In this document: positions 35,971 through 44,393 of the stretch, one piece after another | How positions within the stretch are numbered: the first letter of the stretch is position 1 | Layout: every line of letters begins with the position of its first letter | Assembly (NCBI GenBank): GCA_965225935.1 | Contig: CBDDCC010000023.1 | Location: 1,024,033-1,088,032 of the forward strand | Source of the DNA: CALJXB01 sp965225935 | GTDB lineage: Bacteria; Pseudomonadota; Alphaproteobacteria; Kiloniellales; JAKSDN01 | Direction of reading: 5' to 3' | Length of the DNA: 64,000 bases | The notes under the pieces: generated by a model | Told to the model about the DNA's origin: nothing | Database searches by the model: none | What the model saw: only the letters and a program-made list of their open reading frames with translations | Made by a program: the position numbers and the translations under genes

Positions 35971-37173
35971 CTACTTGACCAGCCTGAGGGCAAGATTGTC
36001 GGCGCAGATGCCGAACAGCAGGTCGGTCAGTTCGCTCGGATCGGGCGTTCGCCTGAAAACCCCGTCGCCGCGCACCAGGCTCTCCAAGAAAAGTGCTGCG
36101 GTGGTGTCGTCATTGTCGTCGAAGAAAACGGAATAGACCGAGATATCCTGACCGGCGGCGATGTCGGCTTGGTCCTGTGCGAGCCTTTCGAGATCGCAGT
36201 TGGTGCACACCGGCTCCTCGCCGTTCCTGACCAGCGCCTCGTTCTGCGCTTCGGTCGGAGGTTCGGGCTTTCCGTCGCTTACGATCACGATCGCCTTCTG
36301 CACGACGTTCGAGGCCGGCATATAGTCGGGGTGGTTGAACAGCGCGACTGCCTTCGCGATTCCGGCGCTGATGTTCGTACCGCTGCATATGGGCACGCCG
36401 GCCGGAGGAGGCGTGCCCGTGTTCGTATGACACGTCTTGAGATCTTCGATCCTGTCCTCAAGCTCGCCCGCGTTCTCTTCGTCCTCGACTGTCGCCAGGT
36501 CTGCGATGTCCTGGAAATGCCCCGTAAAGGTCGTCACGCCCACCTGGGACCCGACGAAGTTGTCGCGGACGCAAGCCAGCAGTTGCACGTTTGCTTCTAT
36601 GGCGTTGGGGAACTCGTTCTCGCCGCTGAAGCTGTTGGTGACGTCCTGCACGATCACCACGTCCCAGGCGGTGGCGGCGCCGAAGGTGGCGATGGCCACA
36701 CCGCTAACGTCCACCTTGCCGAGCCCGACCGCGGGGGCGAGGAAAAGGTCCAGCTCGTTGCCGTTCTCCTGGGCCCGGCGCGTGGTGACCCGGACCGCAT
36801 TGTGCGGCTGGAGCTCCGGTGTGAAGCTCCTCACGTCCTTGTCCCAGAAGCCCAGCTCGATGTCCGGTTCCCGCAGCACGACCCCGTGGCTTGCGGCTGC
36901 CATGTTGCGCCCGGCGTACTCCTGCGCCCGCTCGACCACGCTGTCGCGGTCGGGAAGCTGGCTGGCGCCCGCGAGCGCGGCGGCCGAGGCGGTCACCTGG
37001 AGCTCGTTGCGCACCCAGTAGGCGTAGCCCATGTCGACCGCCAGCGCGGCAAAGCCGAGCAGCACCGGCACGGTGAGCGCCGTCATGAGGGCGATGCCGC
37101 CCTCGCGCGCCTGGGCGAAACGGCGGCCGAAAGCGCCGGCCGCGCGCATCGCCTGCCTCGCGCCGCTAGACAC
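35971..37173 (-). CDS. TadG-like pilus-associated protein with vWA domain
   Basis: 400 residues. The N-terminus has the TadE/TadG-type helix (GGIALMTALTVPVLLGFAALAVDMGYAYWVRNELQ) that serves as signal and anchor. From about residue 165 to the end is a von Willebrand A domain, with DVTNS (MIDAS-like, Asp-x-Thr-x-Ser) and ALFNHPDYM, IVSDGKPEPPTE. TadG proteins are minor pseudopilins of tight-adherence pili. It overlaps the preceding TadE-like gene by 8 bp. No other tad genes lie in the window. Confidence 0.85.
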   Translation of the reverse strand: MSSGARQAMRAAGAFGRRFAQAREGGIALMTALTVPVLLGFAALAVDMGYAYWVRNELQVTASAAALAGASQLPDRDSVVERAQEYAGRNMAAASHGVVLREPDIELGFWDKDVRSFTPELQPHNAVRVTTRRAQENGNELDLFLAPAVGLGKVDVSGVAIATFGAATAWDVVIVQDVTNSFSGENEFPNAIEANVQLLACVRDNFVGSQVGVTTFTGHFQDIADLATVEDEENAGELEDRIEDLKTCHTNTGTPPPAGVPICSGTNISAGIAKAVALFNHPDYMPASNVVQKAIVIVSDGKPEPPTEAQNEALVRNGEEPVCTNCDLERLAQDQADIAAGQDISVYSVFFDDNDDTTAALFLESLVRGDGVFRRTPDPSELTDLLFGICADNLALRLVK

Positions 37174-37699
37174 AGGCCTGCTCCCGCCGCATGGCGACCT
37201 CGGCGGCCAGCGTGTGCCCGTCGAAGAAGCCGAAGACGTCCAACAGCGCGGCGGCCGAGCCGTCTGTGGTGATGCGCACCTCTACCCGTCGCTCAGCCGG
37301 GCAGAAGTCGCTTGCCCTCACCACGAAGTCTCCGCCCCAGGTATTGAGGTACTGGCAGGCGATCTGCTCGGCGGAGCCTTCTCCCTCGGAACCGATCTGG
37401 TCGCAGCGCACCTCGCCGGCCAGGGAGGCGGCCTCGGTCACCGCCATGCGGCGGGCCGCTTCGCGGGCGGCGTTCAGCATGTTGGAGTGGATGAAAAGGG
37501 CCGAGCCGAAGCTGGTGATGGCGAACAGGAAGAGCAGCAGGAGCGGCAGCACGATCACGAACTCGACCGCGGCCACCCCCTCGCTGCGGGACCAGAATCG
37601 CCCGAGCCGACGCACGCTACGACGGGATCCGCCGGCCCCGCACCTCGGGGCTGCGAATCCACCGGGGCCCCACCGGCCCCGCGGAAATCTCTGCCTCAT
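37166..37699 (-). CDS. TadE-like pseudopilin
   Basis: 177 residues from the ATG at 37697-37699, although the reading frame is open to 37849. The TadE signature follows: EGVAAVEFVIVLPLLLLFLFAITSFGSALFIHSNMLNAAREAARRMAV, in which EFVI-LP is the helix cut by prepilin peptidase (residues 45-60). It should be a minor pilin of a Tad system working with the TadG-like protein downstream, with which it shares an 8-bp overlap. The start is uncertain: the first ~45 residues are basic and not conserved. Confidence 0.82.
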   Translation of the reverse strand: MRQRFPRGRWGPGGFAAPRCGAGGSRRSVRRLGRFWSRSEGVAAVEFVIVLPLLLLFLFAITSFGSALFIHSNMLNAAREAARRMAVTEAASLAGEVRCDQIGSEGEGSAEQIACQYLNTWGGDFVVRASDFCPAERRVEVRITTDGSAAALLDVFGFFDGHTLAAEVAMRREQACV

Positions 37700-38131
37700 C
37701 CCCCAATAACCTCGCAATACAATCACAAACCGAAGAATGTCACTCGGCCGGAAAATGGCCGAAAACGGGCACCGCAAAGCGGTCGAGACCGCCCGAGGCG
37801 CCGCCAAATGCGCACCGCCCCTTCGGCGCGGGCCGAAGTGCGGCATCAAGTATCAAATGGAAGTTGTGGCGGCTCCCATGTGATTCGTCTTCGGGTCTAG
37901 CCTAGAAGCCGACCCGGCTACTGTAGAGCCGTCAATTATCTATAGGTCCCATGCGGCTGTCATGTGAAATTATTGCAAGAATTGGACATTGGCGTCCGAT
38001 GGGAACCTGACGCCCGATGGGGGCCGGGCGCCCGGGCCCGCCGATTCGATCTAAATCCTTTCGAAATTAGGCTTTTTTGAGGGTTTCGGAACCACAATGG
38101 CGGTGACGCATTGCTTTGTCGGGAGAATGAC
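37700..38131. other. intergenic region between divergent TadE-like and lipoprotein genes
   Basis: About 430 bp, AT-richer than its surroundings (positions 37930-38110). It contains a GC-rich palindromic stretch near 38022-38042 and should hold the promoters of both genes. No gene was supported. Confidence 0.5.
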
Positions 38132-38575
38132 ATGGCGCGTGTTGCAAGCATCCTGGCGGTCCTGGCGCTCATTCTGGTCGGCTGCGGCAGCTCGACGGGC
38201 GATCGGGCCGCGAGCGGCGCCGGCATCGGCGCGGGCGCCGGCGCGGTCGTCGGCGCGGTGACGGGCCTATCCATCCTCGAAGGCGCCTTGATCGGCGCGG
38301 CGGCGGGCGGCCTGACCGGCGCCCTGACCGACGAGGAGACCATCAACCTGGGCAAGCCGGTCTGGGAGGACGGTTCCTCGTCCTCCGGCGGCAGCCCGCT
38401 GGTCATGCGCGTCCAGCGCGGGCTCACCCAGCTCGGCTACGATCCCGGCCCGGTCGACGGCGCCATGGGCCCTCGGACCGCCTCGGCGATCCGCCAGTAC
38501 CAGAGCGACTACGGCCTCCTGGTTGACGGTAAGGCCACGCCCCAGCTGGCCGAGCACATGGAAGAACAAATATAG
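38132..38575 (+). CDS. glycine-zipper lipoprotein with peptidoglycan-binding domain
   Basis: 147 residues from the ATG at 38132, preceded by GGGAG. A lipoprotein signal (hydrophobic LAVLALILVGC with the Cys of an L-V-G-C lipobox) gives outer- or inner-membrane anchoring. Residues 30-65 are a Gly/Ala-rich glycine zipper (GAGIGAGAGAVVGAVTG). The C-terminal half is a PG_binding_1 domain (VMRVQRGLTQLGYDPGPVDGAMGPRTASAIRQYQ). It probably links the envelope to the cell wall. Alone on its strand. Confidence 0.85.
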   Translation: MARVASILAVLALILVGCGSSTGDRAASGAGIGAGAGAVVGAVTGLSILEGALIGAAAGGLTGALTDEETINLGKPVWEDGSSSSGGSPLVMRVQRGLTQLGYDPGPVDGAMGPRTASAIRQYQSDYGLLVDGKATPQLAEHMEEQI

Positions 38576-38642
38576 CCATTTCAATGAGTTGAAGGCGTGC
38601 GTGGCGGTGCCCCCACCTGCCTTGCGGCAGACTCGGGCAGGG

Positions 38643-39137
38643 TCAGGCCTGCTCGTCCTTTGGCCCGATCCGCCTATAGGCGCCGCGGAAGAAGAGCAGC
38701 GGGTCGCCCTCGGGCTCGGCAAGGATGCGCAAGACCTCACCCACCAGGATCACGTGGTCGCCGCCCCGGTAGGTGTGGCGAATCTTGCATTCGAAAGAAG
38801 CCAGCGCCCCCTTCAGGATGGGGCAGCCGCTGTCCCAGGTGATGTACTCGACCCCCTCCCACTTCTCCCCCAACGCCCTGGCGAACTGGTTGGAGAGATG
38901 GGCTTGCTCCTGGCTCAGCACATTGACCGCGAAGTGGTGGCTGGAGAGGAAGGCCGCCACGCTGTAGGCCTTGAGGTTCAGGCTGAACAGCACCATGGGC
39001 GGGTCGAGGGAGACGGAGCTGAAGGAGTTGGCGGTGATGCCGATGACCTGCTTTCGCGGCCCGACGGCGGTCACCACCGTCACGCCCGTCGGATAGCAGC
39101 CGAGCGCATGGCGAAAGTCCTTGGTTTCGAAAGACAT
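38643..39137 (-). CDS. flavin reductase (DIM6/NtaB family)
   Basis: 164 residues of the FMN-binding flavin reductase domain: HALGCYPTGVTVVTAVGP at the start, ITANSFSSVSLDPPMVLFSLN and LSSHHFAVNVLSQEQAHLSNQFA. It reduces FMN or FAD with NAD(P)H for a partner monooxygenase or independent use. No monooxygenase gene lies beside it. Convergent with the lipoprotein gene at 38575, and divergent from the DUF1989-GcvT gene. Confidence 0.9.
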   Translation of the reverse strand: MSFETKDFRHALGCYPTGVTVVTAVGPRKQVIGITANSFSSVSLDPPMVLFSLNLKAYSVAAFLSSHHFAVNVLSQEQAHLSNQFARALGEKWEGVEYITWDSGCPILKGALASFECKIRHTYRGGDHVILVGEVLRILAEPEGDPLLFFRGAYRRIGPKDEQA

Positions 39138-39326
39138 GGCATGGTCCCGGGATCGCGTGCGAGCCGCGGCTCGGATTGGGGCTCACATTAGGGGCGGAGA
39201 CCTGCGAAATCGAGCCCTGCACGCGCTTGATCCGGCCCTGGGCCTCCCTTAGAGCAGATCGGGATGAGGTGGAATCGCTTCGCGATGCCAGCTCATCGCG
39301 TGAACCTGCCCTAAACTTGCAAGTTC

Positions 39327-39386
39327 GATCAGAATCACACACCCGGATGGAACCGCAACGCGGTTCCATCCGGGTGGGTTCTGATC
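39327..39386. repeat. long inverted repeat before the DUF1989-GcvT gene
   Basis: Nested arms: 8-bp GATCAGAA/TTCTGATC (39327-39334 and 39379-39386) and a perfect 17-bp stem with a 3-nt loop (39340-39356 and 39360-39376). It ends 78 bp before the preferred start of the next gene. It resembles dispersed intergenic palindromes of alphaproteobacteria or could be an attenuator; there is no T tract. Confidence 0.8.
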
Positions 39387-39464
39387 TAGGGTCGAGCAAT
39401 GGCCGCAGGAGACGGCGCCGGCGCGGCCCTGGGCGCGCCGGGAGAAAATGATCGGGAGGCCGAG

Positions 39465-41840
39465 ATGGCGACGGCTGGCCAAGGCGGCGTTTCGCCCCTT
39501 CGCGCGACCCATCCCCGCGAGCCGGGCCTGTGGTGGAGCCAGCCCGGCGTCGAGCGCCACCGGGTCCCCGGCGGCGGGGCGGTGGTGGTCCGCCTGGGGC
39601 CGGGCGACCGCCTGCGGGTGCGCGATCCGGAGGGCCGCCAGACCGGCGAGTTGGTGCTTTTCGCTCCTGACGGCAGGCCCGATCCTGGCGCCCTGGGTTC
39701 CGCCGGCGCGCGCCGCGCGGTGCCGGCCGAGGGGCTGAAGGCGATCCTGGCGGGCGGTGGCGAGCTCGCCAGCGCGGCGCTCGCGGGCCTCGTCCGGCGA
39801 GGCATCGAACCGGCCGCCGCCCAGGCGCTCCGCCTCTTCGCTCCGGACGGCCAGCCGGGCGAAGAAGAAAGCTTCGCCGTCGAGCGCGAAACGCTCTGCG
39901 TCCTGGCCGCGCCCGGCGCCGACATGGCGGCCGACGCCCAGGACCCGCCCACCGAACTGCGTCTGACTGTCGAGCGCGCTGCGGACGGCAACGCGCCGGA
40001 ACATGGCCTGCCGGAGCCCCTGGCCGACCCCCGGCTCGATTTCCGCATCGACCGCGCGACCGCCCAGGCCTACGAGGTGAAGGCGGGCGAGTACGTCCAG
40101 ATCATCGACGTGTCCGGCCGCCAGTGCTCGGACTTCCTCGCCTTCCACCGGGGCGATCTCGACCGCGGGATCGAACGCGAGATCGATTCCACCGCTACCC
40201 GCTACTACGTGGGCGGGGCCTATCCGGGGCCCGGCCTCTTCTCCAAGTTCTTCGACGGGACCGCCCGGCCGCTGCTCGAGCTGGTGCGCGACACGGTGGG
40301 CCGCCACGACACTTTCGGGCTGGCCTGCACGGCCAAGTACTACGAGGACCTGGGCTATCCGGGCCACGTCAACTGCTCGGACAACATCAACGGGGTGTTG
40401 GCGCCTTACGAGATCGCGCCGCGCCAGGGCTGGCCGGCGATCAATCTCTTCTACAACACGACCATCTGCCCGGAGACCAGCCAGCTCTTCTTCGACGAGC
40501 CCTGGTCGCGCCCCGGCGACTACGTGCTGATGCGCGCGGCGACTGATCTGGTCTGCGTGACGACCGCCTGTCCCGACGACATCGACCCGGCCAACGGCTG
40601 GAACCCGACCGACATCCACCTGCGGGTCTATCCCGAAAAGAACGTCTTCTCGAAAGCAGTGGCCTACAGAATGACAGCAGACGCCGAACCCCGACTGACC
40701 CGCGAGACCGGGTTCCACCCGCGCACCTCGAAGCTGACCCGGAACTTCAGCGAGTACCGCGGCTACTGGCTGGCGAACCACTACAACGACAGCGGCGCCA
40801 TCGAGGAGTATTGGGCCTGCCGCGAGCGGGTCGCCATGATCGACCTCTCGGCGCTCCGGAAGTTCGAGGTCCTGGGTCCCGACGCCGAGACCCTGATGAA
40901 CTACACCCTGACCCGCAACGTGCGGCGGCTCGCCGTCGGCCAGGTTGTCTACTCGGCCATGTGCTACGAGACCGGCGGCATGCTCGACGACGGCACCCTG
41001 TTTCGCCTCGGGCCCGACAACTTCCGCTGGATCGGCGGCGACGACTACGGCGGCGTCTGGCTGCGCGAGCAGGCCGAGAAGCAGGGCCTCAAGGTCTGGG
41101 TCAAGTCCTCCACCGACCAGCTCCACAACGTGGCCGTTCAGGGGCCGAAGAGCCGCGAGCTGCTCAAGGAGGTGATCTGGACGCCGCCGGCCCAGCCCTC
41201 CATCGAGGAGCTCGGCTGGTTCCGCTTCGCCATAGGGCGCCTCGGCGATTTCGACGGCCGGCCCCTGGTGGTCTCGCGCACCGGCTATTCGGGCGAGCTG
41301 GGCTACGAGATCTGGTGCCATCCGAAGGACGCCGTTGCCGTCTGGGACGCGGTCTGGCAGGCCGGCGAGCCCCACGGCATCGCGCCGCTCGGCCTCGAGG
41401 CCCTCGACATGCTGCGGATCGAGGCAGGCCTCGTCTTCGCCGGCCACGAGTTCTGCGACCAGACCGACCCCTTCGAGGCGGGCATCGGCTTTTCCGTGGC
41501 GCTCAAGACCAAGGACGAGGACTTCATCGGCCGCGAGGCCCTCATCCGCCGCAAGGAGCACCCGCAGCGGGCGCTCGTCGGCCTCGAGCTGGACGGCAAC
41601 GAGCCGGCCGCCGCGGGCGACTGCGTCCACGTGGGGCGCAAGCAGGTGGGCGAGATCACCAGCGCCACCCGCTCGCCGGTCCTGAAGAAGAACGTCGCCC
41701 TCTGCCGCATCGACGTGACCTGCCGCGAGCTCGGCACCGAGGTCGAGGTGGGCAAGGTCGACGGCCAGCAGAAGCGCCTGCCCGCCCGGGTCGTGCCGTT
41801 TCCCTTCTACGACCCGGAGAAGAAGCGGGTGCGCGCCTGA
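39465..41840 (+). CDS. DUF1989-GcvT fusion protein (aminomethyltransferase-like)
   Basis: 791 residues from the ATG at 39465, where GGGAGG lies 5-8 bases upstream; an ATG at 39399 would add 22 residues. Residues 30-150 look like a degenerate first DUF1989 module (RVPGGGAVVVRLGPGDRLRVRD). Residues 185-390 are a full DUF1989 (urea-carboxylase-associated) domain: AYEVKAGEYVQIIDVSGRQCSDFL, GHVNCSDNIN. Residues 405-785 are a GcvT-type folate-binding domain (MIDLSALRKFEVLGPDAE, VSRTGYSGELGYE, PLGLEALDMLRIEAGL). DUF1989 proteins act as deiminases of carboxyguanidine in guanidine breakdown in other bacteria; here it is fused to a one-carbon transferase. The combined reaction is unknown. Confidence 0.82.
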   Translation: MATAGQGGVSPLRATHPREPGLWWSQPGVERHRVPGGGAVVVRLGPGDRLRVRDPEGRQTGELVLFAPDGRPDPGALGSAGARRAVPAEGLKAILAGGGELASAALAGLVRRGIEPAAAQALRLFAPDGQPGEEESFAVERETLCVLAAPGADMAADAQDPPTELRLTVERAADGNAPEHGLPEPLADPRLDFRIDRATAQAYEVKAGEYVQIIDVSGRQCSDFLAFHRGDLDRGIEREIDSTATRYYVGGAYPGPGLFSKFFDGTARPLLELVRDTVGRHDTFGLACTAKYYEDLGYPGHVNCSDNINGVLAPYEIAPRQGWPAINLFYNTTICPETSQLFFDEPWSRPGDYVLMRAATDLVCVTTACPDDIDPANGWNPTDIHLRVYPEKNVFSKAVAYRMTADAEPRLTRETGFHPRTSKLTRNFSEYRGYWLANHYNDSGAIEEYWACRERVAMIDLSALRKFEVLGPDAETLMNYTLTRNVRRLAVGQVVYSAMCYETGGMLDDGTLFRLGPDNFRWIGGDDYGGVWLREQAEKQGLKVWVKSSTDQLHNVAVQGPKSRELLKEVIWTPPAQPSIEELGWFRFAIGRLGDFDGRPLVVSRTGYSGELGYEIWCHPKDAVAVWDAVWQAGEPHGIAPLGLEALDMLRIEAGLVFAGHEFCDQTDPFEAGIGFSVALKTKDEDFIGREALIRRKEHPQRALVGLELDGNEPAAAGDCVHVGRKQVGEITSATRSPVLKKNVALCRIDVTCRELGTEVEVGKVDGQQKRLPARVVPFPFYDPEKKRVRA

Positions 41841-41849
41841 GTGCTGGGG

Positions 41850-42329
41850 ATGAACCCGATTTCCTTGAGAGAGGTCACGCACAAGACCGTCCGTGACGTT
41901 ATCGGCCTCGCCGTCGCGCCGGGACAGGAGCGCTTCGTGGATTCGAATGCGGCCTCGATCGCCGAGGCCCACTTCAATCCCGGCGCTTGGTTTCGCGCCA
42001 TCTATGCAGGCGATACGCCGGTGGGCTTCGTGATGTTGTTCGATCCGAAGGTTCCGGGCGCCGTGGCCAAGGGTCCCCTAGAGATGGATGAGATCTTTCT
42101 CTGGCGCCTGATGGTAGACGGACGCTACCAGGGCCGGGGCTACGCTCGGCAAGCACTGGACCTGTTGTGCGACCTGCTTCGAGGCCGAGGCGATGTGGCC
42201 AAGTTGGTGTCGAGCTATGTCCCGAGCCCGCAAGGGCCGGAGGCCTTCTATCTTGAATACGGATTCCGCAAGACCGGCCGCAAAAGGTACGACGGGTCGG
42301 AAAACGAGATCGTCCTGCAGCTGAACTAG
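41850..42329 (+). CDS. GNAT family N-acetyltransferase
   Basis: 159 residues from the ATG at 41850 (a GTG at 41841, directly after the upstream stop, is possible). ISLREVTHKTVRDVIGL opens the domain, and FLWRLMVDGRYQGRGYARQALDLL is the acetyl-CoA motif A (Q/R-x-x-G-x-G/A), followed by SYVPSPQGPEAFYLEYGFRKTGRKRYDG, as in spermidine N-acetyltransferase SpeG-type proteins. It begins 9 bp after the DUF1989-GcvT stop and is probably co-transcribed. The acceptor is unknown; a polyamine or amino compound fits. Confidence 0.82.
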   Translation: MNPISLREVTHKTVRDVIGLAVAPGQERFVDSNAASIAEAHFNPGAWFRAIYAGDTPVGFVMLFDPKVPGAVAKGPLEMDEIFLWRLMVDGRYQGRGYARQALDLLCDLLRGRGDVAKLVSSYVPSPQGPEAFYLEYGFRKTGRKRYDGSENEIVLQLN

Positions 42330-42493
42330 GTGTCTCCGCGCGGTTCCGCGCCCCCCTCCCGCGATGGGAAGGGGGTGGTCCGGGCGGGACCATCCAAGTT
42401 CGATTTGCGAACCGCCAGCAAGCGACGTGGCGCGAAGTGAGAAGGGGACCGGCGCGGGGCCGGTCCCCACCTTGTTTCGCCGTCGCTGCCGGT

Positions 42494-43876
42494 TCAGGAG
42501 GCCATGAGCTGCTCGGCCAGCTTCTTCTTGGCGTCGGCGTCGAGCTTCTTGATCTCGTTGTGCAGCACCCGCTCGTTGACCGACTGGTTCCAGTAGTCGA
42601 GCGAGTCGAAGCCGAGCAGGGCCGACTTGCCGACGAACTGGCGCAGCACCTCGTTGGTCGGGCCCATGACCCAGCCGGCCTTGCCGTCGCGCAGGTAGCG
42701 CTCGATCCCCAGCGCCGGCTTGTAGCCCGTGCCGCCGCAGGCGTGCAGCATCTTGTCGGACACGTTGGCGACGTTCTTGGCGGCCGCGAACTTGACCTGC
42801 CACATCCAGTGCAGCAGGTCGGCGCGGGGCAGCACCGAGACATCCTTGTGGATCGACCAATCGCAGTCGTTGGTCACCTTGTCCATGGCCTGGGCCAACT
42901 GGAAGGCCATGGCGCGGCTGGTGTTGGTGTCGATGATGGCCTCGCCCACGTAGTCCTGGATGGTCGGGTAGTCGCAGACCCGCATGCCCACATCCACGTG
43001 CTTCTTCTGGGTGGTGTGGCGCTTGGCGATGTCAATCAGGCCCATCGAGATGCCGTTCCAGCAGGACGAGGAGCAGAGCAGGAAGAAGGGATCGACCGCC
43101 TCGTCGTTGGACGACGCGCCGTCGCCGACCGGTCCCACCAGCCGGTCCTCGGGGATCACCACGTCGTCGACCTTGATCGGCCCCGACTGGTTGCCGCGCA
43201 GGCCCAGGCCATCCCAGTTGGCCGGGTCCGAGAGGATCTCGTCGCCCATGATGAGGAAGCAGGAGAGGTTCGAGTAGTCGCCGCCGAAGTCCGGGCTGGT
43301 TGTCTGCACGATGTACCAGTCGGCGAAGCCGCCCGAGGTGGTCCAGGAGGCCTTCTTCATGACCTTCCAGCCGCCCTCGGTCTTCTCGGCGCGGGAGGAG
43401 ATCGGATACCAGAAGTGGGAGCCGGTCTCCGGGTCCGAATAGGAGAGCGTGCCGACCAGGCAATCCTTGTCGATGCGGCGCATGATGTCGTTGAGGACGT
43501 CGCTGTCGTGGTGGCGCAGCATGGCGGCGGCGACAGCGCCGATGTGCATGGTGTAGCACATGGCGGTGGACGGACAGCCGTAGCGCGCGATGGTCTCGAC
43601 CACCATGCCCGCGGCCACGTGGTTCTCGCCGAGCCCGCCCAGCTCCTTGGGCACCAGCAAGCCCAAGAGGCCGTTCTCGGCCAGGGCCTCGAAGTTCTTG
43701 CGCGGGAACAGGAGCTCCTTGTCGCTCTCGATGGCGTTCTCACGCAGGGTCGTCTGGCAGAGCGCGATCAGCTTTTCCTGGATCTCCTGCTGTGCCGGGG
43801 TCAGCATCCACTGGGGATCGAATTCGTAGCCCAGGCCCCAGAAATCATCGGACCCCCATTTCTTCACGTCTCCCAT
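42494..43876 (-). CDS. acyl-CoA dehydrogenase family protein lacking the canonical catalytic Glu
   Basis: 460 residues with the whole acyl-CoA dehydrogenase fold: N-terminal helical domain (LCQTTLRENAI, KNFEALAENGLLGLLVPKELGGLG), beta domain (SYSDPETGSHFW, DWYIVQTTSPDFGG), and C-terminal helices (HACGGTGYKPALGIERYLRD). In the segment where medium-chain enzymes read (I)YEGT with the catalytic Glu, this one reads VMGPTNEVLR (Gly405), so the usual base is missing. The catalytic Glu may be on another helix, as in isovaleryl-CoA dehydrogenase, or the reaction differs. It is divergent from the BCAA-type transporter across a 517-bp regulatory region with GntR-type operator sites. Confidence 0.82.
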   Translation of the reverse strand: MGDVKKWGSDDFWGLGYEFDPQWMLTPAQQEIQEKLIALCQTTLRENAIESDKELLFPRKNFEALAENGLLGLLVPKELGGLGENHVAAGMVVETIARYGCPSTAMCYTMHIGAVAAAMLRHHDSDVLNDIMRRIDKDCLVGTLSYSDPETGSHFWYPISSRAEKTEGGWKVMKKASWTTSGGFADWYIVQTTSPDFGGDYSNLSCFLIMGDEILSDPANWDGLGLRGNQSGPIKVDDVVIPEDRLVGPVGDGASSNDEAVDPFFLLCSSSCWNGISMGLIDIAKRHTTQKKHVDVGMRVCDYPTIQDYVGEAIIDTNTSRAMAFQLAQAMDKVTNDCDWSIHKDVSVLPRADLLHWMWQVKFAAAKNVANVSDKMLHACGGTGYKPALGIERYLRDGKAGWVMGPTNEVLRQFVGKSALLGFDSLDYWNQSVNERVLHNEIKKLDADAKKKLAEQLMAS

Positions 43877-44393
43877 GGTGTTCTCCTGTTCTTTCGGACC
43901 GGATGGAACGCCGCGATTATTCCATCCCTGCCTTCGCCTGTCACAAGGTTATGGCCGAATGGGGCCGGCCCGGCCCGCCGCGTCCGCGATGCTTGTCCGG
44001 CCCCGCCGACGTCCGCCGGCAAGGACCGCGTGCGCCGCCGCCGCCCGGTGTCTCGTTGCGCGATCCGGGCGCGCGATCCGGCCTCCAGCCTATGCTCGCT
44101 TGCCCCCAATGCCTGGCGCCTCAGTTGGTCTACCAATTCTATACCAATACACTGCCAGGTTGATAATTGGTATCACAGCCGTTAGGCTTGGAACAAGCCA
44201 AATCAAGGACCTGAGCGGCCCGACCGCTGCTTAGCAGCCAGGGCTGCGGGCCGGGTTTCCCGCAGAAAGCATGCAGTGGGCATGCTGTAGGCATTTTGTC
44301 GGCATTACCGTATCGTTCGTTCACGAAAGAAGGCCTCTACCGGGGCGGCGCAGACCTTCGCCTTGCGGAAGGGCCGAACAAGGGAGGTGAAGA
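43877..44393. other. 517-bp regulatory region between divergent genes
   Basis: No gene found. The left 220 bp are GC-rich (leader of the acyl-CoA dehydrogenase). Positions 44125-44173 carry inverted TTGGT/ACCAA elements. Both promoters should lie close to them, but no near-consensus -35/-10 pair was seen. Confidence 0.6.
44125..44173. promoter_or_regulatory. GntR-type operator cluster
   Basis: A 12-bp inverted repeat TTGGTCTACCAA at 44125-44136, a second ACCAAT half-site at 44143-44148, and an ATTGGTAT at 44166-44173 that is the inverse of ATACCAAT at 44141-44148. TTGGTNTACCAA-like palindromes are typical of FadR/FCD-type GntR repressors. No GntR gene lies in the window. Confidence 0.7.

Noticed and set aside
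39249..41972. Minus-strand frame of 907 codons opposite the DUF1989-GcvT gene
   Set aside because: Shadow of a gene with clear domain content on the plus strand.
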